From Candidatus Cloacimonadota bacterium (GTDB taxonomy: Bacteria; Cloacimonadota; Cloacimonadia; Cloacimonadales; TCS61), in assembly GCA_021735645.1 (NCBI GenBank), contig JAIPGP010000041.1:1-33111 (forward strand): a stretch of 33,111 bases of DNA, written 5' to 3'. The notes below the pieces were generated by a model, which had not been told where the DNA came from, did not search any database, and worked only from the letters and a program-made list of their open reading frames with translations. Shown here piece by piece: positions 25,287 to 31,867 of this stretch. Positions within the stretch are counted from its first letter, which is position 1, and each line of letters opens with the position of its first letter. The translations under genes and the position numbers were made by a program.

Positions 25287-26630
25287 TCATTGGATAATAT
25301 CAGTTCCGTTTATCTGGTTATCCAGCTCGGTTTGCTGGCTTCTGATGGAACCGCTGCGCTTGAATATACGGCTGAAATCATTGCTGAAGGCAAAGAACAT
25401 CAGCAATATCAATATTGAAGCTCCGATTTTTTGCAGGGTCATCTGCGTCTTCAGCGAAAGTGACTTGCCGCGTATCCCTTCGATAATACAAAAGAATATC
25501 ATCCCGCCATCTAAAATTGGAATAGGCAGCAGGTTCATCACCATCAGGATTATACTGATTATGGCAATAAAATTAAGTATGGAATTCCAGCCTTGTTTCA
25601 CTGTCTGCTTGCTCATGGTGTACATCAATACGGGTCCCCCCAGGTTGTTTTTCAATTCGGAAGGTTTCATGAGCAGTTTATAGATTCCCACATAATTGAG
25701 AATTGTAAAATCTATGGCTGTTAAAGTGCCATACGTAATGCTTTGGCCTAAATTATAGCTCTCATGCACTGTAAGTGGCAGTTTCTGGGTGATGCCCAGT
25801 ACCTGACTGCCATCCAGCAGATTCTCCTGCAAAGTGATTTCCCGCTCAAACCTGCCATTATCACGAATTATTTCTACAGTAACCGATTTCCCTTCACTTG
25901 CCAGAACCTCGTTTCGTAATTCATACCAGTTATTTACGGCATTCCCATTGATGGATACCACTTGATCGCCTTCCATCAAACCGGCATTGTAGGCTGGCAA
26001 GCCCGGAGAAACTTCCCCAATAATTGTTGATGTTTCTGGTAGTACCTGCTCTACCCAGGCAGTCTTGGTGAATACTGCTGTGAAATTATATACCTGACCA
26101 GCTCTATCAATGCGAATATCATTTTCTCCATCTCTTATGGCAGAATAGCTGTCACTCCAGCTTTCAATATTCTGGTCATTGATCTCCAGAAGCTTATCAC
26201 CTGATTGAAGATATTCCAGTCCCGCATACTCACCTGAAACTACGTTGCCAATAATGGGACTGTAGTCTTCATAATTTTTTCCCATTCCAAAGGTTATTAT
26301 CAAAATCAGAACAGCAAACAGCAGATTCGTAAAAGGTCCGGCAAAAGCAATTATAGCCCGTTTCCACCACTCAAGTGCCAGAAAGCTGCCCTTGGGATCA
26401 GTTACTTCTTCATCAGGATTCTCACCCTTCATTTTTACGTAGCCACCCAAAGGGATCAGGGAAATCCGGTATTCCGTCATTTTGTCCCGGAAACTGATCA
26501 ATTTAGGCCCGAAGCCGATGGAAAACTTCTCTACATAAACTCCCAGCCATCGGGCTGCCAGAAAGTGACCTCCCTCATGAACTGCTACCAGCAGTCCCAA
26601 GGCGACTAATGCTCCTAAAATCTGTAACAT
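25287..26630 (-). CDS. rseP: RseP-type site-2 zinc metalloprotease
   Basis: 447 residues. It is an intramembrane protease that cuts membrane-bound anti-sigma factors or signal peptides. The zinc motif HEGGH (18-22) lies in the first membrane helix, and the second metal motif LLPIPILDGG lies near 375. Helices flank both (FTNLLFAVLILIITFG near 100; FIAIISIILMVMNLL near 360). Two PDZ regions lie between them, the second starting at EVSPGLPAYNAGLMEGDQVVSING. AAGGA sits 8 bases before the ATG. It is the first gene of the minus-strand housekeeping run and should set its promoter region. Confidence 0.95.
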   Translation of the reverse strand: MLQILGALVALGLLVAVHEGGHFLAARWLGVYVEKFSIGFGPKLISFRDKMTEYRISLIPLGGYVKMKGENPDEEVTDPKGSFLALEWWKRAIIAFAGPFTNLLFAVLILIITFGMGKNYEDYSPIIGNVVSGEYAGLEYLQSGDKLLEINDQNIESWSDSYSAIRDGENDIRIDRAGQVYNFTAVFTKTAWVEQVLPETSTIIGEVSPGLPAYNAGLMEGDQVVSINGNAVNNWYELRNEVLASEGKSVTVEIIRDNGRFEREITLQENLLDGSQVLGITQKLPLTVHESYNLGQSITYGTLTAIDFTILNYVGIYKLLMKPSELKNNLGGPVLMYTMSKQTVKQGWNSILNFIAIISIILMVMNLLPIPILDGGMIFFCIIEGIRGKSLSLKTQMTLQKIGASILILLMFFAFSNDFSRIFKRSGSIRSQQTELDNQINGTDIIQ

Positions 26631-26882
26631 ATTTTTCCTTAATATCTACAATTTATCTGATTGTCAAAAATGTTTTACTATTTCTCAAGGTCAAGACCCT
26701 TTTAATTATCCCTGTTTATATCTTAAGTGGCGCTGCTTATTTGTGCTCTTTTTTTAACCAAAATGCCATTTTTCATTAATATTAGAGGTCACGATTAACT
26801 TCTCATTAATATAATGTATTGTAAGATGTTTTAGCCGCGAATAGGCTTCCTAGATTACGCCCCTTCAAGACAAACCGAACAA

Positions 26883-26918
26883 ACGCGAACTGGAATGTAA
26901 TGTGAAGATATTTACCAC
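26883..26918 (+). repeat. Direct repeat C, left copy
   Basis: Starts ACGCGAACTGGAATG and ends GATATTTACCAC. A near-identical copy with a two-base deletion lies at 28229-28263 in the same orientation, on the other side of the 159-residue gene. Confidence 0.85.
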
Positions 26919-27098
26919 AAAGAGCACAGAGGGCGCAGAGGTAAGAAGATGTGACGATGGGACGATGGGACTATGCGTAGTACAATACAATCAGTGAGAC
27001 GGGAGAAGGGAGACGGGAGAAGTGAAATGTGAACAGTGAAAATGCAAAAATGAGAAACTGCGAAACTGAGAAACTGAGAAACTGCGAAACTGCGTACC

Positions 27099-27116
27099 CA
27101 GACCATCCCTGGTCTG
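27099..27116. repeat. Perfect hairpin CAGACCA-TCCC-TGGTCTG
   Basis: 7-bp stem with a 4-base loop at the start of the first 63-bp repeat unit. The right arm recurs in the other two units but the left arm does not. No T-run follows on either strand. Confidence 0.8.
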
Positions 27117-27246
27117 ATTACATTACATTCCATTTTCCATTTTCAATTTTCAATTTTACATTACTATCTCCCTGGTCTGATTACATTACATTGAATTTTA
27201 CATTTTCAATTTTCAATTTTCAATTACTATCTCCCTGGTCTGATTA
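27107..27246 (+). repeat. 63-bp tandem repeat, two full units and a partial third
   Basis: CCCTGGTCTGATTA starts at 27107, 27170 and 27233, exactly 63 bases apart. After each marker comes TTACATT-type and CATTTTCAATTTT-type sequence that differs slightly between units. Because 63 is divisible by three, one frame stays open across all units. Confidence 0.95.
27193..27225 (+). repeat. Word block A, left copy (inverted partner at 28093-28125)
   Basis: A run of CATTTTCAATTTTCAATTTT type. Its reverse complement occurs at 28093-28125 with about two differences over 33 bases. Confidence 0.75.
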
Positions 27247-27253
27247 CATTCCC

Positions 27254-27280
27254 ATTCACTGTTCACTAATCACTGTTCAC
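27254..27280 (+). repeat. Word block B, left copy (inverted partner at 28144-28170)
   Basis: ATTCACTGTTCACTAATC and following bases. The reverse complement of 28144-28170 matches it at 25 of 27 positions. Confidence 0.85.
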
Positions 27281-27310
27281 GATTAACGACTCATAATTCA
27301 AAATTAAAAA

Positions 27311-27331
27311 GGGGGCTTTCGCCCCCATTTT
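27311..27331 (-). terminator. Strong terminator of the 159-residue gene
   Basis: On the minus strand GGGGGC, GAAA tetraloop, GCCCCC, then TTTTT. The stem starts 5 bases after the stop codon. On the plus strand it is followed by ATTTTTT, so it can work in both directions. Confidence 0.93.
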
Positions 27332-27811
27332 TTAAACAGTCTCTATAGAGCTGTCCAAGGTTTCAAGGTCAAGACCGCAAGCCGGCATACCGGCAGCGGT
27401 GATCAGATTTCCTACATTTGGCTCTGCGGTGCCCAGCAGGTCGCCAGCCTCACCACCGAAATTATCCACAGTAAGTGTGGAAATATCAAAGGCAGAGAGC
27501 TTAGCAACTGCAAAGCAGGCTTTGAGGAAGATATTGAGCTTGTTGTAAGGGATTTGAGTGCGTCCATCAAGCTGGGTCTCGTTCCAGGCTTGCGTATAGG
27601 TGATGATGTCATTAATGAATCCTTCGGAAGCATCCTTCCAGGTATCGATAACAGCGGTTGTTTTGGAGGCGAATGCGGCTTCGCCTGTCGGATTATCGGG
27701 TACAGTGTATTGACATAGAAAAGTGACATCAAGGTCATGCCAGCCATAAGCCACTTTTTCTCCATCACGACCAGTTACGGTGCGATACGGGGTTACTAAT
27801 GTTGCTTTCAT
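27332..27811 (-). CDS. Unrecognised 159-residue protein with strong expression signals
   Basis: I do not recognise this protein. It is soluble-looking, without signal peptide or membrane helix, acidic overall, with a Thr/Asp/Gly-rich start (MKATLVTPYRTVTGRDGEKV), a helical-looking middle (AVIDTWKDASEGFINDIITY; KLNIFLKACFAVAKL) and an acidic end (LDLETLDSSIETV). Three Cys are present (C33, C114 and C145). Its expression signals are unusually complete: TTGACA-17-TATATT promoter, a leader of about 77 bases, a full AAGGAGG site and a perfect GC terminator. This predicts a plentiful single-gene transcript. It stands alone in repeat-rich DNA, bracketed by related word blocks on both sides. A structural or surface-associated role is one guess; there is no direct evidence. 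Confidence 0.82.
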   Translation of the reverse strand: MKATLVTPYRTVTGRDGEKVAYGWHDLDVTFLCQYTVPDNPTGEAAFASKTTAVIDTWKDASEGFINDIITYTQAWNETQLDGRTQIPYNKLNIFLKACFAVAKLSAFDISTLTVDNFGGEAGDLLGTAEPNVGNLITAAGMPACGLDLETLDSSIETV

Positions 27812-27814
27812 AAT

Positions 27815-27828
27815 GAAAGCCTCCTTTC
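27815..27828 (-). promoter_or_regulatory. Ribosome binding site held in a small hairpin
   Basis: On the minus strand GAAAG-GAGG-CTTTC: the Shine-Dalgarno core AAGGAGG forms part of the left stem and the whole loop of a 5-bp hairpin, 3 bases before the ATG. The stem is weak, so it may only tune translation, for example with temperature or a bound factor. Confidence 0.5.
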
Positions 27829-27894
27829 GAATTAATGTTTAGGTTTGATCAGAACCAAACATCATTCATTTAATTTAAGTAAGCTTACGGGGAT

Positions 27895-27923
27895 AATATA
27901 AAACGATAGTATTATTATGTCAA
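27895..27923 (-). promoter_or_regulatory. Near-consensus sigma-70-type promoter
   Basis: On the minus strand TTGACA (27918-27923), exactly 17 bases, TATATT (27895-27900). The -35 matches 6 of 6 and the -10 matches 5 of 6. The start point should lie near 27888, giving a leader of about 77 bases to the 159-residue gene. Confidence 0.8.
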
Positions 27924-28092
27924 GTAAAATATTAATACAAGTGTATATTTTTTTAGCATGAAACTGGTGATTTTTGCTGTGAATGGCTTATTATTGTTGT
28001 AAATGGTTTAATTACAGGTATTAAGCATGATATTTGTCAAAGATTTACAGTGAACCCACAGGGAAGCCACAGGGGGGGGCAGGCGGAGCCTG

Positions 28093-28125
28093 AATTGAAA
28101 ATTAAAAATTGAAAATGTAAAATTG
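28093..28125 (-). repeat. Word block A', inverted copy
   Basis: Its reverse complement matches 27193-27225 with about two differences over 33 bases. Confidence 0.75.
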
Positions 28126-28143
28126 AATGTTAATTTTTAATAT

Positions 28144-28170
28144 GTGAACAGTGATTAGTGAATGGTGAAT
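28144..28170 (-). repeat. Word block B', inverted copy
   Basis: Its reverse complement matches 27254-27280 at 25 of 27 bases. Confidence 0.85.
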
Positions 28171-28228
28171 TGGAATGTAATGTAATGCAATGTAATGTAA
28201 GATATTTAGCCGCGAACAAACGCGAACA

Positions 28229-28263
28229 AGCGCGAACTAATGTAATGTGAAGATATTTACCAC
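28229..28263 (+). repeat. Direct repeat C, right copy
   Basis: Matches 26883-26918 apart from a two-base deletion (GAACTAATG against GAACTGGAATG) and one or two changes near the start. Confidence 0.85.
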
Positions 28264-28324
28264 CATAGTAAAAAACACGGATCGACATGGTCGGCAGAAG
28301 CACTGAAAAGGCTATATAATGGGC

Positions 28325-28351
28325 TTTATGGACATTATGGACATTATAGAC
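28325..28351. repeat. 9-mer array, three units
   Basis: TTTATGGAC, ATTATGGAC, ATTATAGAC. It is a short relative of the ten-unit array at 10387-10476 and directly precedes composite repeat copy 1. Confidence 0.85.
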
Positions 28352-28362
28352 TGATAATTAAA

Positions 28363-28398
28363 TAATTATCGGAGTGGAAATCAGGAACTTTTTGAAAA
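28363..28398 (+). repeat. Composite repeat, copy 1 (partial)
   Basis: Core AATTATCGGAGTGGAAATC followed by an AACTTTTTGAAAA-like end. Shares its core with copies at 28926-28980 and 29462-29516. Confidence 0.75.
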
Positions 28399-28579
28399 CT
28401 GATACTTTTTAGAAAATGGGGTTATTTAAAATGGTTTGTGGATATTGAGTAGATAATTAGATAATTAAGGAAAGGAGAAATTTGAAATATTATTACATTG
28501 ACATAAACACATAATTCTCATTTTTAATTAATTCATTAATAAATGTAATTTTGTGATCTACGTAGAAAAGGAGTTTTTT

Positions 28580-28780
28580 ATGGAATTAGTATGGGAATTC
28601 ATTTCAGGAATTTATATCGGTCATGATGGAAGGTCATACAAATCAGTATCAATTCAGAGAGCAAAAGTTCCTGGAGGTTGGATAATTAGGTTAATATACG
28701 GTAAAGATAGTGGTGGTTTGGGAGGTTTAACCTTTTACCCTGATCCTCTTCATAAGTGGGATGGGAATTCGCTACCATAG
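28580..28780 (+). CDS. Unrecognised 66-residue protein
   Basis: From the ATG at 28580 (AAAAGGAG just upstream) to TAG at 28778. An in-frame GTG at 28553 would add nine residues but lies ahead of that ribosome binding site, so I prefer the ATG. The protein reads as a small beta-rich domain: WEFISGIYIGHDGRSYKSV, then IQRAKVPGGWIIRLIYGKD, and a Gly/Pro/Trp-rich end (GGLTFYPDPLHKWDGN). There is no signal peptide or membrane helix. The aromatic and glycine pattern looks like genuine protein, and codon use is not that of the repeats around it. I do not recognise a family. It stands alone; a small regulatory or toxin-antitoxin role cannot be shown. Confidence 0.65.
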   Translation: MELVWEFISGIYIGHDGRSYKSVSIQRAKVPGGWIIRLIYGKDSGGLGGLTFYPDPLHKWDGNSLP

Positions 28781-28925
28781 CATAAATCTGAAATTCATAA
28801 AATCGAAAAGTATTTTAACAGTCAATAACTTACAAAAATACTCCTAATAGAAAGGTGTATGTGGTGTGTTGTTGCTCAGGCTCTGTATCGATTATCACTC
28901 TATCAACCCAGATAATCTATTTAAA

Positions 28926-28980
28926 GGCTGGGTGAATTATTGAATTATCGGAGTGGAAATCGGAAACTATTTTGCGAAAT
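28926..28980 (+). repeat. Composite repeat, copy 2
   Basis: AGGCTGGGTGAATTATTG, then AATTATCGGAGTGGAAATC and GGAAACTATTTTGCGAAAT. About 55 bases, highly similar to 29462-29516. Confidence 0.85.
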
Positions 28981-29200
28981 CACTATGGGATATATCAACC
29001 ACGGAACACACTGAACACACGGAAAATGTATTCTTTATGCGTGATTGGGAAAAGAGGTGATGGGTGAATGGGGGAAATCGAAACTCGGAACTTGGGGGAA
29101 TACAGGATATATTCTTTTTCTTTGCAGGGTCTTTATTAATCATTATAGAATTATATAGTGTTTAATCTTTTTGGGGAGAGATTGAGAGAAGATATATATA

Positions 29201-29235
29201 CTACTACTACTAAATAATAATAATAATAATAAATA
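29201..29235. repeat. Trinucleotide microsatellite
   Basis: Four CTA units followed by a run of about seven ATA-type triplets. It follows a short TA run and lies in non-coding DNA. Confidence 0.9.
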
Positions 29236-29414
29236 AAAGATAAGAGAGAATATGTTTTGAGAAAATAGTTTGTGATTTGGGGGGAGATAATTCAATAATT
29301 CAGATTTTTCTGGAGGATAAATAATGGGTTGAAGAATAGAACGCTGACGCAACTGATTGGACGGATTGGGCGGATTTACGCGGATAATGGGTTTATTTAT
29401 GGGGGATTTTGGTC

Positions 29415-29450
29415 TGGATGGACATTATGGACTTAATGGACTTTATGGAC
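29415..29450. repeat. 9-mer array, four units
   Basis: TGGATGGAC, ATTATGGAC, TTAATGGAC, TTTATGGAC. It lies 11 bases before composite repeat copy 3, as the array at 28325 lies before copy 1. Confidence 0.85.
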
Positions 29451-29461
29451 GATAATCTGGT

Positions 29462-29516
29462 GGCTGGGTGAATTATTGAATTATCGGGGTGGAAAACGGT
29501 AACTATTTTATGAAAT
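29462..29516 (+). repeat. Composite repeat, copy 3
   Basis: GGCTGGGTGAATTATTG, AATTATCGGGGTGGAAAAC, GGTAACTATTTTATGAAAT. Same order of parts as copy 2. Confidence 0.85.
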
Positions 29517-29651
29517 GAGAAGATTTTTTTAGCACCGAACAAAACTAACAAAACCAACTGGCATTAAATTATTACCAGATAGTGATTTTATCTTCTCAAT
29601 TAATCTCATTTTCGCATCTTCGTCTTACTAACCTTCAAACCCTCTAACTTT

Positions 29652-29675
29652 CGGACTTTCGGACTTTCGGACTTT
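29652..29675. repeat. 8-bp tandem repeat, three units
   Basis: CGGACTTT three times exactly, flanked by similar but diverged AACTTT and CAAACCTTCG words. Non-coding. Confidence 0.9.
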
Positions 29676-29739
29676 CAAACCTTCGCATCTTCACCCCTTC
29701 TTTTCTTCTCCTCTTCGATTTCACCCATCACCAGACTTA

Positions 29740-31278
29740 TTACTTTGGCAAAGAAAAATAAAAAGTTGCCCCTTTGTTTTCTTCTGCTTCTGCCCAGACT
29801 TTTCCGCCATGTCTATAGATCACTTTATAAACTATTGCCAGTCCTACTCCAGAACCATCGTAATCCAAGGAGTTATATAATCTTTGAAAGACACCAAATA
29901 ATTTATCAGCATATTTCATATTAAAACCAATCCCATTATCTTTCACATAATATGTTATTTGCTGATCTTTTTCAAAGCTGGCTACTTCGATTTCTGCTTC
30001 TTCCCTTGGTATTGTGAATTTAAAGGCATTTGATAGCAAATTAGTTACCACATGATGCATCAAAGAAGCATCCGCCGAGCATGGAAGCAATTGAGAGATT
30101 GTTAGATTTATTTTCCTTGCCGGTGATAAGGCTTTTAATTCATTATATGAATCGATAAATATTCGATTCATATCAGCAGGATTTTTTACAACTTCTTTCC
30201 TTCCTAAACGGGAAAATGACAAAAGATCTTCGATAATTTCTCCCATTTTTCGGGTGTTTTCCACTATTATTTTGATCAAATCTTTGCCTTCTTCATCCAA
30301 TTTCTCAAAGTAATCTTCATAAAGAGCATAAGTAAAACCTGATATTGCCCGTAATGGCGTTTTTAGATCGTGCGATACTGAATAGGAAAATGATTCCATA
30401 TCTTTAACGGAAATCTCAAGCTGGTGCGTTCGCTCCATCACCCTTTCCTCCATTTCCTCATTCAGTTGATGGATTCTCAATTCTGCTTTTTTGCGATCCG
30501 ATATATCTACAGCAACCAGTACAGCTCCCTGGATTGTGCCGTTACGATTTAACAAAGCCGATCCAGATATCAGAGCAGGCACTTCAACCTTATTTTTCTT
30601 TATCAGGGTAGTTTCAATTTTATGAAAGGCAAAATCGGTTTTGTGAAGTGATGCTTCATAATTTTTCAAAGAATGCAGCCAGGAGGTATAAATATTATTA
30701 TCAAATAACTGTATGGCTTCTATACCGATCATTTCTTCATATTCATAACCCCAGAGAGATAAAGTAGCTTTATTCACAGTTTTGATTTTGCCTTCTAATG
30801 AGAATACCACTATTGAATCATTGACAGACATCAGGATACTTTCCAGGTAATTTCTGGATTTCTCAAGTTCTATTTTTTCCAGTAATTCTTTCTTCTGTTT
30901 ATCAAGCTGTAAAAAAACCTTCACTTTGCTGATCAGGTAAAAGGGATTATAAGGCTTTGTGACAAAATCTACTCCTCCTGCCTCATATCCTTTAAACACA
31001 TGAGTTTCATCAAAGTAAACTGCTGATAAAAAAATCATTGGCAGATGCTTTGTCTTGTCTTCACTTCGGATAAACTCCGCTAATTCATATCCATCCATTT
31101 CAGGCATCTGCACGTCAAGTATCGCTAAAGCAAAATCATGATTAAGGGTTGCTTTCAAAGCGTCATTTCCGCAATCTACCTGGATTATTTCTACATCAAG
31201 GTCATGCAAAACTCTTTCCAGTGCTATCAGATTCTCCCTTTTATCATCAACAATTAATATTTTCTGCTGGTCGTTCAT
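29740..31278 (-). CDS. REC-PAS histidine kinase
   Basis: 512 residues, no membrane segment. An N-terminal receiver spans about 5-125 (acidic D11/D12, phospho-acceptor D55 in LDVQMPEMDGY, K108). A PAS domain lies at about 142-262, followed by a coiled coil (LRIHQLNEEMEERVMERTHQ). The HisKA H-box is SHDLKTPLR (His303). The ATPase domain has an N-box (N413, N417), DNGIGF (448-453) and GSGVGLAIV (475-483). The SD GGAGG lies 7 bases before the ATG, which follows the cheB stop by only 4 bases. It is the last gene of the REC/cheR/cheB/kinase cassette. The receiver-first layout lets it accept phosphate from another kinase, perhaps the broken hybrid kinase upstream. Confidence 0.94.
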   Translation of the reverse strand: MNDQQKILIVDDKRENLIALERVLHDLDVEIIQVDCGNDALKATLNHDFALAILDVQMPEMDGYELAEFIRSEDKTKHLPMIFLSAVYFDETHVFKGYEAGGVDFVTKPYNPFYLISKVKVFLQLDKQKKELLEKIELEKSRNYLESILMSVNDSIVVFSLEGKIKTVNKATLSLWGYEYEEMIGIEAIQLFDNNIYTSWLHSLKNYEASLHKTDFAFHKIETTLIKKNKVEVPALISGSALLNRNGTIQGAVLVAVDISDRKKAELRIHQLNEEMEERVMERTHQLEISVKDMESFSYSVSHDLKTPLRAISGFTYALYEDYFEKLDEEGKDLIKIIVENTRKMGEIIEDLLSFSRLGRKEVVKNPADMNRIFIDSYNELKALSPARKINLTISQLLPCSADASLMHHVVTNLLSNAFKFTIPREEAEIEVASFEKDQQITYYVKDNGIGFNMKYADKLFGVFQRLYNSLDYDGSGVGLAIVYKVIYRHGGKVWAEAEENKGATFYFSLPK

Positions 31279-31282
31279 TTTC

Positions 31283-31867
31283 TTACCTCCTGAGAGAACT
31301 TATAAATTTCCCAATTTCATCCAAAGACATCACGTTATTTATTGCCCCTGTATCAATTGCGGCCTGCGGCATCATGGAATATTCTGCTGTATTCGGGTCT
31401 TGAGCAATAGTTAATCCCCCCGCATCTTTTATTATTTTTATACCTTTTGCTCCATCAGAGCTAGCGCCTGTGAGAATGATACCGATCAAGCCGGCACCCC
31501 AGGTATTGGCTGCGCTCTCAAACATCACATCTATCGAAGGTCGGGAAAAATTCACCTTTTCATCACTTGAGAGCGATATTGTTTCCTTACGCTCTATCAA
31601 TAAATGATAATTAGGTGGTGCCAGGTAGATTACTCCCGGCTTTATCGTTTCTTTATCAATAGCTTCTTTGACCTTGAGCAAAGTTATCCTGTCTAAGAGT
31701 GTTGCCAGATAACTGTCATCCGCTGGATGCAGGTGTTGCGTGACTACTATCGGAAGAGAAAAATCAGCAGGCAGATTTGAAAAAAGCTCTACCAGTGCCT
31801 TCAATCCTCCTGCTGAAACACCTACGGCTATTGCCTTGATTTTTTTTTCTTTCATCTTAGTATCCAT
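31283..31867 (-). CDS. cheB: CheB-type methylesterase domain protein without receiver
   Basis: 194 residues, only the catalytic half of CheB (the E. coli protein is about 349). It removes methyl groups added by CheR and may deamidate glutamines. The catalytic triad is visible: S18 (GVSAGG), H45 (TQHLHP), D138 (TGASSDGAKG). With no receiver domain it is not controlled by phosphorylation in the usual way. The ATG overlaps the end of cheR by 11 bases (ATGGATACTAA); an internal ATG at 31855 would start just after the cheR stop. Its pairing with cheR and a kinase makes a methylation-demethylation module without a receptor gene nearby. Confidence 0.9.
   Translation of the reverse strand: MDTKMKEKKIKAIAVGVSAGGLKALVELFSNLPADFSLPIVVTQHLHPADDSYLATLLDRITLLKVKEAIDKETIKPGVIYLAPPNYHLLIERKETISLSSDEKVNFSRPSIDVMFESAANTWGAGLIGIILTGASSDGAKGIKIIKDAGGLTIAQDPNTAEYSMMPQAAIDTGAINNVMSLDEIGKFISSLRR

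Larger units (their letters stand above)
26631..27310. other. Repeat-word region without genes
   Basis: The first ~190 bases hold the rseP upstream region. From about 26820 the sequence is built from short repeated words: GCCGCGAA, AAACGCGAAC, GGAATGTAATGTGAAG, ACCACAAAGAGCACAGAGGG, GACGATGGGA twice, GAGACGGGAGAAG twice, GAAACTGAGAAACTG, CATTTTCAATTTTCAATT, and CACTGTTCACTAATC. An open frame at 27029-27286 runs through these but merely reflects the 63-bp repeats. I see no RNA gene. Confidence 0.7.
27924..28579. other. Repeat-word region upstream of the small plus-strand gene
   Basis: No gene recognised. It contains a run of eight G (28073-28080), blocks A' (28093-28125) and B' (28144-28170), AATGTAATGTAATGCAATG words, GCCGCGAACAAACGCG words (28209-28237), direct repeat C (28229-28263), 9-mers of the ATTATGGAC type (28325-28351) and composite repeat copy 1 (28363-28398). 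TTGACA at 28498-28503 with TTTAAT at 28523-28528 (19-base gap) is a mediocre promoter candidate for the gene at 28580. Confidence 0.65.
28781..29739. other. Repeat-word region without genes
   Basis: About 960 bases without a credible coding frame or RNA gene. Contents in order: a weak inverted repeat AGTATTTT / AAAATACT (28809-28842) after the small gene, ACCCAG / CTGGGT arms (28906-28933), composite repeat copy 2, an AACCACGGAACACACTGAAC word run (28998 on), a CTA/ATA microsatellite, a 9-mer array (29415-29450), composite copy 3, and a CGGACTTT array. It ends in pyrimidine-rich DNA just beyond the kinase stop. Confidence 0.65.

Noticed and set aside
26639-26667. TTGACA-17-TATTAA on the minus strand before rseP
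   Set aside because: The start point would fall about 2 bases before the ATG and leave the AAGGA ribosome binding site untranscribed, so the match is probably chance.
27029-27286. 85-residue open frame on the plus strand with internal SPWSDYIT repeats
   Set aside because: It is produced by the 63-bp repeats and other simple words, has no ribosome binding site of note, and its composition follows the repeats.
27118-28170. Composite transposon with inverted ends around the 159-residue gene
   Set aside because: The inverted blocks are not nested (A-B-gene-A'-B'), there is no transposase, and the blocks are simple-word sequence.
29143-29352. 69-residue minus-strand frame
   Set aside because: It crosses the CTA/ATA microsatellite, is Ser/Leu/Tyr low-complexity and has no SD.
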